64,000 bases of DNA from Streptomyces sp. NRRL F-6676 (GCF_000725625.1 NZ_JOHS01000018.1:1-64000), one strand, 5' to 3'. Shown: positions 26,200 through 35,232, counted from the stretch's first letter. The notes: generated by a model not told the origin, from the letters alone. Made by a program: numbers and translations.

Positions 26200-27159
26200 G
26201 TGACCGGAGACACCCCGTTCGGATCCACCGGACCCGAGTCCGAGCACGAGTCCGGCCCCGAACCCGAGCCCACGTCCGGCCCCGAGCCCGAATCCGAGCC
26301 CGGCCCCTCGCTCACCGCCGAACTGCTGCGCGAGTTCCTCGCCGCCGGCACCGACGCGCTGGCCCGGCTGACCTCCGACGACGGCGCCGTCGACGACTTC
26401 GGCTTCGACCCCGACCTCACCGACGAGCTGATCCTGCCCCTGCTCCGGCCGCTGTACGAGAAGTACTTCCGGGTCGACGTCGAGGGCCTGGAGCACGTCC
26501 CGGCAGAGGGCGGCGCGCTCGTCGTCGCCAACCACTCCGGCACGCTGCCGCTGGACGCGCTGATGCTCCAGGTCGCCCTGCGCGACCATCACCCCGCCCA
26601 CCGCCGGCTGCGGCTGCTCGCCGCCGACCTCGCCTTCGAACTGCCGCTCGTCCGCGACATCGTCCGCAAGGCCGGCCACGTCCGCGCCTGCCGGGCCAAC
26701 GCGCTGCGCTTGCTCGGCGCGGGCGACCTGGTCGGCGTCATGCCCGAGGGGTACAAGGGCCTCGGCAAGCCGTACGAGGAGCGCTACCGGCTGCGCCGCT
26801 TCGGCCGGGGCGGCTTCGCCGCAGTGGCGCTGCGCTCGGGCCGCCCCATGGTGCCGTGCGCGATCGTCGGCGCCGAGGAGACGTACCCGATGATCGGCGA
26901 GTCCCGCACCCTCGCACGGATGCTGAACCTGCCGTACTTCCCGATCACGCCCACGTTCCCGCTGCTCGGCGTGCTCGGCCTGGTCCCGCTGCCGAGCAAG
27001 TGGACCATCCGCTTCGGCGCGCCGATCACCGTGGACGGCTTCCCGGCGGACGCCGCCGACGATCCGCGCACGGTGGAGAAGCTCGCCCGCGAGGTGAAGG
27101 ACACCATCCAGCACTCCCTGAACGAGCTGCGCGCGGACCGGCAGTCGCCCTTCGGCTGA
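26200..27159 (+). CDS. Lysophospholipid/glycerolipid acyltransferase family protein
   Basis: 319 residues. After a 35-residue Glu/Pro repeat-like leader (PESEHESGPEPEPTSGPEPE) comes the acyltransferase domain: VVANHSGTLPLDALMLQ carries the catalytic His and Asp, VMPEGYKGLGKPYEE is the glycerol-phosphate/acceptor block, and RPMVPCAIVGAEETYP is the fourth block. It probably moves an acyl chain onto a lipid at the inner membrane face. GTG 26200 follows AGAAGAGG; the frame continues upstream without similarity. Confidence 0.8.
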   Translation: MTGDTPFGSTGPESEHESGPEPEPTSGPEPESEPGPSLTAELLREFLAAGTDALARLTSDDGAVDDFGFDPDLTDELILPLLRPLYEKYFRVDVEGLEHVPAEGGALVVANHSGTLPLDALMLQVALRDHHPAHRRLRLLAADLAFELPLVRDIVRKAGHVRACRANALRLLGAGDLVGVMPEGYKGLGKPYEERYRLRRFGRGGFAAVALRSGRPMVPCAIVGAEETYPMIGESRTLARMLNLPYFPITPTFPLLGVLGLVPLPSKWTIRFGAPITVDGFPADAADDPRTVEKLAREVKDTIQHSLNELRADRQSPFG

Positions 27160-27439
27160 GGCACGGGCGGCGGCCGGCCGACGGACACCGACCGGCCCAC
27201 CGGCCCACCGGGCCCCCGGCCCACCGGCTCACGGGCCCCCCGGCCCGGGGGCCGCCCGCCTTCTTCCCGACCGCCGCCCCTCTTCTTCCCGTCCCCGCGG
27301 CAAGATTCCGTTAAGAATTCGGAACCGGCCGTGCCGGGTCCGGGCCCGTCTTCCTGCGGGAAACGGTGATCCGCCGCCCCCACCGCGCCGGGGGTGGCGG
27401 GTGGGCGCCCCCGTGTTCGAACCCTTAACATCCCCTGTT

Positions 27440-29509
27440 GTGTCCAAACTGACCGACGTGCCCAAACGCATCCTCATCGGGCGCGCACTGCGCAGCGACC
27501 GGCTCGGAGAGACGCTCCTGCCGAAACGCATCGCACTCCCCGTCTTCGCCTCCGACCCGCTCTCCTCCGTCGCCTATGCGCCGGGGGAGGTGCTGCTGGT
27601 CCTCTCCATCGCGGGCGTGTCGTCGTACCACTTCAGCCCCTGGATCGCGGTCGCGGTCGTCGTACTGATGTTCACCGTGGTCGCCTCGTACCGGCAGAAC
27701 GTGCACGCGTACCCCAGCGGCGGCGGCGACTACGAGGTGGCCACCACCAACCTCGGCCCCAAGGCCGGACTGACCGTCGCCAGCGCCCTGCTCGTCGACT
27801 ACGTCCTCACGGTCGCCGTGTCGATCGCCTCCGGCATCGAGAACCTCGGCTCCGCGATCCCGTTCGTCGTCGAGCACAAGGTGATCTGCGCCGTCGCGGT
27901 GGTGATCCTGCTGACGCTGATGAACCTGCGCGGGGTGAAGGAGTCGGGCAAGCTCTTCGCGATCCCGACGTACGTCTTCGTCGGCGGCGTCTTCATCATG
28001 ATCGTGTGGGGCGCGTTCCGGGGACTGGTCATGGGCGACACCATGCGGGCACCGACGGCCGGTTTCCACATCAAGGCCGAGCACCAGGGGCTTTCCGGGT
28101 TCGCCCTGGTCTTCCTGCTGCTGCGGGCCTTCTCCTCCGGCTGTGCCGCGCTCACCGGCGTCGAGGCCATCTCCAACGGCGTGCCCGCCTTCCGCAAGCC
28201 CAAGTCGAAGAACGCCGCGACGACGCTCGCGGCGATGGGTCTCCTCGCGGTCACCATGTTCTGCGGCATCATCGCGCTCGCCATGGTCACCAAGGTGCGC
28301 ATGGCCGAGAACCCCGCCGCCGACCTGATCCGGGGCGGCTCGCCGGTCGGCTCCTCCTTCGTGCAGGACCCGGTGATCTCGCAGGTCGCCGAGGCCGTCT
28401 TCGGCAACGGCAGCTTCCTCTTCGTCATCCTGGCGGCGGCCACCGCGCTGGTGCTGTTCCTCGCCGCGAACACCGCGTACAACGGCTTCCCGCTGCTCGG
28501 CTCGATCCTCGCGCAGGACCGTTACCTCCCGCGCCAGCTGCACACCCGCGGCGACCGGCTCGCCTTCTCCAACGGCATCGTGCTGCTCGCGGGCGCGGCG
28601 TCGCTGCTGCTGATCATCTACGGGGCCGACTCCACCCGGCTGATCCAGCTCTACATCGTCGGCGTCTTCGTCTCCTTCACGCTCAGCCAGACCGGCATGG
28701 TCCGGCACTGGAACCGGCACCTGCGCACCGAGAAGGACCCGGCCAAGCGGCGCCACATGATCCGCTCCCGCGCGATCAACACCTTCGGCGCGTTCTTCAC
28801 CGGCCTGGTGCTCGTCGTCGTCCTGGCCACCAAGTTCAGCCACGGCGCCTGGGTCGCGCTGCTCGGCATGTGCATCTTCTACGCGACGATGACGGCGATC
28901 CGTAAGCACTACGACCGGGTCGCCGACGAGATCGCCGCCCCCGAGGACGAGGTGCCGAGCGACGACATGGTGCGGCCCTCGCGCGTCCACTCCGTCGTCC
29001 TCATCTCCAAGATCCACCGGCCCACGCTGCGCGCCCTGGCCTACGCCAAGCTGCTGCGCGCCGACAGCCTGGAGGCGCTCAGCGTCAACGTCGACGCGGC
29101 GGAGACCAAGGCGCTGCGCGCGGAGTGGGAGCGGCGCGGGATCGACGTGCCCCTGAAGGTCCTCGACTCGCCGTACCGCGAGGTCACCCGGCCGGTCATC
29201 GACTACGTCAAGAGCCTGCGCAAGGAGTCCCCGCGCGACGCGGTGTCGGTGATCATCCCGGAGTACGTGGTCGGTCACTGGTACGAGCATCTGCTGCACA
29301 ACCAGAGCGCGCTGCGGCTGAAGGGCCGGCTGCTGTTCACCCCGGGCGTCATGGTGACCTCGGTGCCGTACCAGCTCCAGTCCTCCGAGGCGGCGAAGCT
29401 GCGGGCGCGCAGGCGCCAGGAGTGGAGCGCGCCGGGCGCGGTCCGCCGCGGCCCCGCGGAGCACCGGGACCATCATCACCACCACCGGGACGCGAACGCG
29501 AAGGGCTGA
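27440..29509 (+). CDS. APC-superfamily permease, KimA-like potassium importer
   Basis: 689 residues: about 12 membrane segments to residue 510, then a cytoplasmic domain. The start LPKRIALPVFASDPLSSVAY and the C-terminal signature VIIPEYVVGHWYEHLLHNQ ... VMVTSVPY are those of KimA (YdaO), the c-di-AMP-controlled K+/H+ symporter of Bacillus; other databases call this family amino-acid permease. The neighbouring TrkA pair supports K+ transport. GTG 27440 gives the expected N terminus. A natural His run (HRDHHHHHRD) lies just before the stop. Confidence 0.8.
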   Translation: MSKLTDVPKRILIGRALRSDRLGETLLPKRIALPVFASDPLSSVAYAPGEVLLVLSIAGVSSYHFSPWIAVAVVVLMFTVVASYRQNVHAYPSGGGDYEVATTNLGPKAGLTVASALLVDYVLTVAVSIASGIENLGSAIPFVVEHKVICAVAVVILLTLMNLRGVKESGKLFAIPTYVFVGGVFIMIVWGAFRGLVMGDTMRAPTAGFHIKAEHQGLSGFALVFLLLRAFSSGCAALTGVEAISNGVPAFRKPKSKNAATTLAAMGLLAVTMFCGIIALAMVTKVRMAENPAADLIRGGSPVGSSFVQDPVISQVAEAVFGNGSFLFVILAAATALVLFLAANTAYNGFPLLGSILAQDRYLPRQLHTRGDRLAFSNGIVLLAGAASLLLIIYGADSTRLIQLYIVGVFVSFTLSQTGMVRHWNRHLRTEKDPAKRRHMIRSRAINTFGAFFTGLVLVVVLATKFSHGAWVALLGMCIFYATMTAIRKHYDRVADEIAAPEDEVPSDDMVRPSRVHSVVLISKIHRPTLRALAYAKLLRADSLEALSVNVDAAETKALRAEWERRGIDVPLKVLDSPYREVTRPVIDYVKSLRKESPRDAVSVIIPEYVVGHWYEHLLHNQSALRLKGRLLFTPGVMVTSVPYQLQSSEAAKLRARRRQEWSAPGAVRRGPAEHRDHHHHHRDANAKG

Positions 29510-29528
29510 GGAGCTGAGGGGCGGGGGC

Positions 29529-29618
29529 GGCGGGCGCCACCGCACGGAGTGGAGCGCCACCGCACGCCGGAACGGCGGGCGCCACCGCACGGAGTGGAGC
29601 GCCACCGCACGCCGGAAC
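29529..29618. repeat. Perfect 45-bp tandem duplication
   Basis: Two identical 45-bp units (29529-29573 and 29574-29618), each containing GCGCCACCGCACG twice. It lies between the permease stop and the start of the TRAM methyltransferase gene. Confidence 0.85.
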
Positions 29619-29722
29619 GAGCGCTGCCGCGCGGCACGTAGACTGGTGGGCTGTTGCCCACCGCGCTCGCGTGGCGTCCCGCCCCGCCGCACCCCCTCTT
29701 GATCATCTGGAGTACTCCCCCC

Positions 29723-31051
29723 ATGCAGGCAGAACCGAGGAAGTCGCTGGTGGGACAGGAGTACGAGGTCGAGGTCGGCCCCGTCGCCCACGGCGGCCAC
29801 TGCATCGCACGCACGTCCGAGGGCCAGGTCCTCTTCGTGCGGCACACGCTCCCCGGCGAGCGGGTGGTGGCCCGGGTGACCGAGGGCGAGGAGGGCGCCC
29901 GCTTCCTGCGCGCGGACGCGGTGCGCGTGCTCGAGGCGTCCAAGGACCGCATCGACGCCCCCTGCCCGTACGCCGGCCCCGGCCGCTGCGGCGGCTGCGA
30001 CTGGCAGCACGCCAAGCCGGGCGCCCAGCGTCGGCTCAAGGCCGACGTCATCGCCGAACAGCTCCAGCGGCTGGCCGGGCTCACCCCCGAGGAGGCCGGC
30101 TGGGACGGCACGGTGCTGCCCGCCGAGGGCGACAAGCTCCCCGCGGGCGAGGTCCCGGCCTGGCGCACCCGCGTGAGCTACGCGGTGGACCCCTCCGGCC
30201 GCGCGGGCCTGCGCCGGCACCGCTCGCACGAGGTCGAGCCGATCGAGCACTGTCTGATCGCGGCGCCGGGCGTGAGCGAACTGGGCATCGAGCGCCGGCA
30301 GTGGCCCGGCATGGACTCCGTCGAGGCGATCGCGGCGACCGGCTCCCAGGACCGCCAGGTCGTGCTCACCCCGAAGCCGGGCGCGCGGCTGCCCCTGGTG
30401 GAGCTGGACCGTCCGGTCTCCGTCCTCCGGGTCGACGAGCGCTCCGGGGGCGTGCACCGGGTCCACGGCCGCCCCTTCGTGCGCGAACGCGCCGACGACC
30501 GCACCCACCGGGTCGGCGCCGGCGGCTTCTGGCAGGTCCACCCCAAGGCCGCCGACACGCTCGTCGCGGCGGTGATGCAGGGCCTCCTCCCGCGCAAGGG
30601 CGACACCGCGCTCGACCTGTACTGCGGGGTCGGCCTCTTCGCGGGCGCGCTGGCCGACCGGGTCGGCGAGAAGGGCGCGGTCCTCGGCATCGAGTCCGGC
30701 AAGCGCGCGGTGGAGGACGCCCGGCACAACCTCGCCGAGTTCGACCGCGTCCGCATCGAGATGGGCAAGGTCGAGGCCGCGCTGCCGCGCACCGGCATCA
30801 CCGAGGCCGACCTGATCGTCCTCGACCCGCCCCGCGCCGGCGCCGGCCGCAAGACCGTGCAGCACCTGTCCTCGCTGGGCGCCCGCCGCATCGCCTACGT
30901 CGCCTGCGACCCGGCCGCCCTGGCCCGCGACCTCGCGTACTTCCGCGAGGGCGGCTACCGGGTGCGCTCACTGCGGGCGTTCGATCTGTTTCCTATGACC
31001 CATCATGTGGAGTGCGTCGCCATCCTCGAACCGGTCGCTAAGGGTTCCTGA
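29723..31051 (+). CDS. TRAM-domain class I SAM-dependent RNA methyltransferase (TrmA/RlmD family)
   Basis: 442 residues. TRAM RNA-binding domain about 8-65; Cys cluster PCPYAGPGRCGGCDW (C-x7-C-x2-C, fourth Cys probably in EHCLIA) for an iron-sulfur cluster as in RlmD; SAM-binding LDLYCGVGLFAGAL; catalytic Cys in YVACDPAALARDLAYF. The family makes 5-methyluridine in tRNA or 23S rRNA; which one is not clear. ATG 29723 lies downstream of a 45-bp tandem repeat. The M. tuberculosis counterpart Rv2689c also neighbours the permease and ceoBC (from memory). Confidence 0.87.
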   Translation: MQAEPRKSLVGQEYEVEVGPVAHGGHCIARTSEGQVLFVRHTLPGERVVARVTEGEEGARFLRADAVRVLEASKDRIDAPCPYAGPGRCGGCDWQHAKPGAQRRLKADVIAEQLQRLAGLTPEEAGWDGTVLPAEGDKLPAGEVPAWRTRVSYAVDPSGRAGLRRHRSHEVEPIEHCLIAAPGVSELGIERRQWPGMDSVEAIAATGSQDRQVVLTPKPGARLPLVELDRPVSVLRVDERSGGVHRVHGRPFVRERADDRTHRVGAGGFWQVHPKAADTLVAAVMQGLLPRKGDTALDLYCGVGLFAGALADRVGEKGAVLGIESGKRAVEDARHNLAEFDRVRIEMGKVEAALPRTGITEADLIVLDPPRAGAGRKTVQHLSSLGARRIAYVACDPAALARDLAYFREGGYRVRSLRAFDLFPMTHHVECVAILEPVAKGS

Positions 31052-31150
31052 CCTGCGACGATGACACTCCGGTTCCTCGGCGACCTCGACGCGGAGCCGG
31101 AGGCGCGGTGCCCTCGCTGCGCCGGCACAGGCCACCCGGGGCGAGAAGGA

Positions 31151-31555
31151 TCAGCCGCTGAAGACGGCCACCGCGTGTGCCGTGTCGATGTACTCCCTGG
31201 CCGCAACGACCTTGTCGTCCTCGATCTCGAAGAGGAAGTGGTAGACCTGGTTGAGGACGTTGCCGTTGCTCAGCGTGCCCGTCGATTCGGCCTCCACGGC
31301 CACCCGGCCGCCCTCCGCCGTCACCCCGGTGACGATCATCCGGAGTCCGCCGGGGGTCGATTTCCGGAACTCCGTCATGTGCGTGACGAACTGCTCCTTC
31401 GGCATGCCACCGGAAAGACGGAACGATGCGGGGTGCGCCATCACGGTCCACACGGCGTCCTCCCGGAGCAGGGCGAAGGTCGTGTCGATGTCGCCGTCCG
31501 CGGAGAAGCCCTCCACCAGCCGGTGGGCGATCTCCTTGTTCCGCTCGGTGCTCAT
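31151..31555 (-). CDS. SnoaL-like / NTF2-fold protein
   Basis: 134 residues with the alpha+beta barrel pattern of the NTF2 superfamily: MSTERNKEIAHRLVEGFSAD, ALLREDAVWTVMAHP, ending in VYHFLFEIEDDKVVAAREYI. Members are isomerases, hydrolases or ligand binders; no catalytic set can be assigned. ATG 31555 is preceded by GCAGGAGACC. It diverges from an AraC regulator 222 bp away, its probable controller, and converges with the methyltransferase gene. Confidence 0.75.
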   Translation of the reverse strand: MSTERNKEIAHRLVEGFSADGDIDTTFALLREDAVWTVMAHPASFRLSGGMPKEQFVTHMTEFRKSTPGGLRMIVTGVTAEGGRVAVEAESTGTLSNGNVLNQVYHFLFEIEDDKVVAAREYIDTAHAVAVFSG

Positions 31556-31777
31556 GAGGGTCTCCTGCTGCGTCGTGGACGGGCGCGGTGCCCCGCCGTG
31601 TTCCGTGGTGTGCCGACCGGTCCCGGCAGCGGCGGCTGCCGTGCCGCCGGTCCGCGGACCGGCGGGAGGACGTGTCGTGATCAGCGACCATTTCGTCGCT
31701 CACGGCCTCCATCCTGTGCCCGACCGCTCGTACTTTGAATATTTGACAGTCCGTTTTCCTTTTGCGAGCGTGCGGAC
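31556..31777. promoter_or_regulatory. AT-richer divergent promoter region, SnoaL-like / AraC genes
   Basis: 222 bp. The stretch around 31732-31765 (TACTTTGAATATTTGACAGT...TTTTCCTTTTG) is much richer in A+T than its surroundings and includes TTGACA at 31744-31749, suggesting promoter elements for one or both genes. Confidence 0.4.
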
Positions 31778-32743
31778 ATGCCCGGTGACCAGCTGTCCGA
31801 GTTTCTCGATGTCGTCGAAATCCGAGGGCTGGTGTCGGGCGGCTTCACCGCGCGAGGGCCATGGGTGGCGCGTTCCGCCCTCGCCGATCCGCTGAACTTC
31901 GTCGCGATGGCGCGCGGCCGGGCCCGGCTGGCCACTGACGGCGCCGGTGAGCCGCTCGACCTGAAGCCGGGGGACATCGCGATCCTGAACAACCGCTCAG
32001 AGCTGGAGCTCCGGGGCGGCACGGGTGAGGGGACGCCCCGCGAGATCGAGATGCCGGTCGGCTACTCCTCTTTCCATGAGGACGCCGCCGACCTGGCCAG
32101 GGCCGACGACATCGTCCTCGCCGGACATATCGACCTCAACCCGGCAGGAGCGGCCCTGCTGCTGGAGGCGCTTCCACCGGTCGGGCACGTCCGGGGGTCG
32201 GCCGCGGCGGCACCCCGTCTGTGCAGCAGCCTCGACCGGATCCTCGACGAGGTGGCCGGCAACCTCATGGGCTCCGCGTACGCCGTCCGACAGCACGGTC
32301 AGCTCTTGCTGCTCGACATGCTCCGCGCCTACATCGATCAGGCCGAACTGCCCCCGGGGCGCCTGCGGCTGCTGGCCGACGAACGGCTGCGTCCAGCGCT
32401 CGACCTCATGCACGCCGAACCCGGGCGACCCTGGCGGCTGGAGGAACTGGCGCGCGCCGCGTCGATGTCCCGGACGACCTTCGCCTCGCGTTTCCGGACC
32501 GTGGCGGGAATGCCACCGCTCACCTACCTCAGCCGCTGGCGGATGCTGCTGGCGCAACGCGCCCTGCGCGAGGGGGACGACCGCATCGCCTCCCTCGCCT
32601 CTGTCCTGGGATATGCGTCGGAAAGTACGTTCAGCACAGCGTTCAAGCGGGAGGTCGGGGAGTCGCCGCAGCGTTACCGGTACCGGATGCGCGACGAGGC
32701 GAGGACGGACATCCGATCGGCCGTGACCCCGACCGGCAGCTGA
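31778..32743 (+). CDS. AraC family transcriptional regulator
   Basis: 321 residues. N-terminal cupin-like sensing domain (about 10-190; DPLNFVAMARGRARLATDG, LKPGDIAILNN) and C-terminal double helix-turn-helix (about 210-305): LEELARAASMSRTTFASRFR then IASLASVLGYASESTFSTAF. Similar cupin-6 AraC proteins often control an adjacent divergent enzyme gene, here the SnoaL-like gene. ATG 31778 is in the divergent region. Pro/Gly-rich linker in the middle. Confidence 0.82.
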   Translation: MPGDQLSEFLDVVEIRGLVSGGFTARGPWVARSALADPLNFVAMARGRARLATDGAGEPLDLKPGDIAILNNRSELELRGGTGEGTPREIEMPVGYSSFHEDAADLARADDIVLAGHIDLNPAGAALLLEALPPVGHVRGSAAAAPRLCSSLDRILDEVAGNLMGSAYAVRQHGQLLLLDMLRAYIDQAELPPGRLRLLADERLRPALDLMHAEPGRPWRLEELARAASMSRTTFASRFRTVAGMPPLTYLSRWRMLLAQRALREGDDRIASLASVLGYASESTFSTAFKREVGESPQRYRYRMRDEARTDIRSAVTPTGS

Positions 32744-32801
32744 CCCCCCGGTGGGCCGCGCCAGGCCCTGGCGCACCGATGGGCCGGCGCTCCCGCGCCC
32801 G

Positions 32802-32999
32802 TCACGGTGCCGAACGTATCCGCTGCACCAACCAGGTACCCCCCGTCACCGCCGTCGTGATCAATAAGCCCACCATCAGCGACATCCTGAGCTCCTCCAT
32901 CCTGCTGTCGTCGTCCGCCATGACCACCGACAGCGTCGTCATGACGACCGTGATCACCAGCCCAACGGTCATGTTCTTGCGTACCAGCGATTTCGGCAT
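32802..32999 (-). CDS. Small two-span membrane protein, 65 aa
   Basis: MPKSLVRKNMTVGLVITVVM begins a basic N terminus followed by a hydrophobic segment (about 10-29), an acidic loop (ADDDSRMEELR) and a second hydrophobic segment (about 40-58). ATG 32999 is preceded by the excellent site GAGGAGAAA, which supports translation. The family was not recognised; a hairpin membrane protein of unknown role. It lies 75 bp downstream of the luciferase-like gene on the same strand and may share its transcript. Confidence 0.6.
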   Translation of the reverse strand: MPKSLVRKNMTVGLVITVVMTTLSVVMADDDSRMEELRMSLMVGLLITTAVTGGTWLVQRIRSAP

Positions 33000-33074
33000 T
33001 TTCTCCTCTTTCTCGAAGGTGTGGTGCCGCATCGTCCCGAAGGGCTGTCGGGAGTCGCGCACCGTTCCGTGGTC

Positions 33075-33971
33075 TCAGCCGGTCAGAGCGGTCAGGAGTT
33101 CGGCGGTCCGGGTCTGTTCCTCGGGTGATCCCAGAAGCGCCGCCACGACATCGGTGGCGCCCGCGTCGAACAGGCGCCGGATCTCTTGTTCGACGCGTGT
33201 CTCGTCGCCGAGGACAACCGCGTCCTGGGGGCCCGAGGCGCCGCCGCGGTCGAGGATGGCGCGGTAACTGGGAAAGTCGGCGACCGCGGCGAGGTTCTCG
33301 GCGGCCCAGGCCCGCCATCGGTCTTCGTGGGCAGTGAGACAGACGGGCACCGAGGCGACCACACGGGGGGTACGTCCCCCCGCCGCCTTGGTGATCCCGG
33401 GCACGATGTGATCGGCGATGGCCGTCGGGGTGGCCCACGTGGTGATGGTCCCGTCAGCCAGTTCGCCGGCCACCCGGAGCATCGCCGGGCCGAGCGCACC
33501 GACGAGCACGGAGGGTGGCGTGCTGCTCGTCGGCACCTGAATCTCACCGACCGCCGTCAGCGTCTCGTCCCGGTAGGAGACGCGTTCGCCGCGCAGCGCG
33601 GGCATCAGCGCGGACAGGTATCCACGGAGGTGGTGGGCGGGACGGTCGAAGGAGTAGCCGTACTGCCCTTCGACGACGGCCCGGTGGCTGACGCCGACGC
33701 CCAGCACCAGGCGGCCGCCCACGGCCTCCTGCACGGTCAACGCCTGTGCGGCGAGTGCCAGTGGGTGTCTGGGGTAGGTGGGGACCACCGCCGTGCCGAA
33801 CTCGATGTCAGGCACCTCCCGCCCCGCGATCGCCAGTGTGGTCAGTGCGTCCCGGCTCGTCCGCTGGCTCATCCAGACCCCGTCGAAACCGGCTGTGGCA
33901 GCGGCCCGGGTCCGGTCGAGGACCGCCGCCAAGGACGGTCCTGCCTCGTCCACAACAAGTCCGATGCGCAT
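33075..33971 (-). CDS. LLM-class F420-dependent oxidoreductase
   Basis: 298 residues of the luciferase-like TIM-barrel family. N terminus MRIGLVVDEAGPSLAAVLDR, then GFDGVWMSQ, LVLGVGVSHRAVVEGQYG and a C-terminal GATDVVAALLGSPEEQ resemble F420-using enzymes of mycobacteria and streptomycetes. Substrate unknown. ATG 33971 follows GAGGAGACAAG. It may be cotranscribed with the small membrane protein downstream. Confidence 0.8.
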   Translation of the reverse strand: MRIGLVVDEAGPSLAAVLDRTRAAATAGFDGVWMSQRTSRDALTTLAIAGREVPDIEFGTAVVPTYPRHPLALAAQALTVQEAVGGRLVLGVGVSHRAVVEGQYGYSFDRPAHHLRGYLSALMPALRGERVSYRDETLTAVGEIQVPTSSTPPSVLVGALGPAMLRVAGELADGTITTWATPTAIADHIVPGITKAAGGRTPRVVASVPVCLTAHEDRWRAWAAENLAAVADFPSYRAILDRGGASGPQDAVVLGDETRVEQEIRRLFDAGATDVVAALLGSPEEQTRTAELLTALTG

Positions 33972-34168
33972 CTTGTCTCCTCAGTGGTGTCGACGGCCTG
34001 CGGTCGCGCATCCAGGGATGGCAACGGGGTTCGGCACGGCAAGGGGCGACTCGTCCGCGCGGCGCTCCGTCCGGTCGGCACGTCGGACGTTCTTCGGCGC
34101 CCGTCGGCGGCGAGCCTGTTCCGTGCGGGCCCACTCGCGGAGGCGAAGACGGCCGGCACCGCACGGCT

Positions 34169-34327
34169 TCACGCTGAACGGTCCTGCCAGTGCACGTCGA
34201 CCTGTAGATAGTCGGACGGGCCGCATTCCAGCCTGTCGATGGCGTGTGCTGTTCCGGTCGGTATGACGACGGCCATGACGGCGGCCGCGGCGACTGGAAG
34301 GGCGAGACGCAGTTTCCTGGATTGCAT
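34169..34327 (-). CDS. Small secreted peptide, 52 aa (possibly frameshifted)
   Basis: MQSRKLRLALPVAAAAVMAV is a classic Sec signal (basic start, hydrophobic core) with a cleavage site after THAHA-like GTAHA, leaving about 23 residues with one Cys (IDRLECGPSDYLQVDVHWQD). AAGGAG precedes ATG 34327 at 7 nt. The mature part is short, and the frame shifted by one base just after the stop continues with a Cys/Gly/Trp-containing stretch, so a longer secreted protein may have been cut by a frameshift. Promoter region carries candidate TetR sites. Confidence 0.5.
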   Translation of the reverse strand: MQSRKLRLALPVAAAAVMAVVIPTGTAHAIDRLECGPSDYLQVDVHWQDRSA

Positions 34328-34464
34328 TCTCTGACTCCTTTTTTCGGGGGTGCCGGTCGGCCGACCGGTGCGCGCGTTCTCCCGGTCGCTTTCTTCTCGG
34401 TTTCTCCGGTCACCTGCCACTGCGCCCTCCGTGGACGCAGCCCTGTCTCCGGCCCCGAAGGGCT

Positions 34465-34513
34465 CCTTAACGCCGTTCAAGTGCTGTCATCTTTATAGCA
34501 TGAACTTAGTTCA
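34465..34513 (-). promoter_or_regulatory. Candidate promoter and operator of the secreted-peptide gene
   Basis: CCTTAACGCCGTTCA at 34465-34479 is identical to 35241-35255 at the start of the tetR gene. The perfect palindrome TGAACTTAGTTCA lies at 34501-34513. Between them, read on the minus strand, is CTATAAAG, a plausible -10 box. The block is clearly richer in A+T than its surroundings. Confidence 0.5.
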
Positions 34514-34593
34514 GGTCGAGGGATTCTCCGCCGCTGAGCGGGCGCTCCCGAGGGCAAGAGCGTCCGCCGACAGGCATCCTGGGCGGGCCGGTG

Positions 34594-35232
34594 TCAGACC
34601 TTCAGCCGGGCGGCGAGCCCGTCGAGGACGATGCCGAGGTGGCGCTCGAAGCGCTGGTCACCGTGGTCGTGGAGGTGGCCGGCCCGCTTGACCAGGGGCG
34701 CGTCCCCGCCCAGCCACGCATCGCGTTCGGCGAGGGAATAGCGCGTGGGGTCGGTCTCCGCGGACTGGCGGTGTTCCTGTTCCTCGATCACGAAGCCGAC
34801 GACGAAGGCGGTCACCAGATCGACGGCGTCGTCCGCGTCGGGGAGTTCGACCCCGGAGGCGGTCCAGCGGACGAACCAGGACTCCTTCGTCTGGACCACC
34901 TTCGGGTCGGCGATGCGCGTGCCGCTGAAGATGCGTGCTCCGTCGCGGTGGAGCAGGAACTCCGCGCGCAGCACACTCGCGAACGCCACGAGATCATCAC
35001 GCCAGCCGTCACCCGGGTCGAGCCGCGACAAGGCGGAGCCGACCCGGCGCATGACGGTGGTGGCCATCTCGTCGAGCAGTTCCCGCTTGTTCCGAACGTG
35101 CCAGTACAAGGCGGACGGGCGTACGCCGAGCCGGGTCGCCAGCGCACGCACGGTCAGGCCCTCCATGCCTTCCTCGTTGAGAAGGTCAAGCGCCGCTGTC
35201 ACGATCCCGTCCCGGGTGAGGCCTTTGTTCAC
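34594..35232 (-). CDS. TetR family regulator (TetR C-terminal class)
   Basis: 212 residues. Helix-turn-helix at about 25-45 (LTVRALATRLGVRPSALYWHVRNK as read in two parts: LTVRALATRLGVRPSALYWH) and a tetracycline-repressor-like C-terminal domain (DLVAFASVLRAEFLLHRDGA). GTG 35232 was chosen, with AAGG 8 nt upstream; GTG 35241 would place the start inside the candidate operator. Probably autoregulated and, by shared operator sequence, controlling the secreted-peptide gene 0.7 kb downstream. The ABC transporter gene lies upstream on the same strand. Confidence 0.82.
   Translation of the reverse strand: MNKGLTRDGIVTAALDLLNEEGMEGLTVRALATRLGVRPSALYWHVRNKRELLDEMATTVMRRVGSALSRLDPGDGWRDDLVAFASVLRAEFLLHRDGARIFSGTRIADPKVVQTKESWFVRWTASGVELPDADDAVDLVTAFVVGFVIEEQEHRQSAETDPTRYSLAERDAWLGGDAPLVKRAGHLHDHGDQRFERHLGIVLDGLAARLKV

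Noticed and set aside
29450..29506. His-rich tail of the permease as an added affinity tag
   Set aside because: The His codons are embedded in Arg/Asp/Asn codons and the sequence runs on naturally to the stop; no vector sequence is present.
27425..30865. A 1146-residue minus-strand open frame
   Set aside because: It is the shadow of the permease and methyltransferase genes in high-GC DNA; low-complexity translation with no family motifs.
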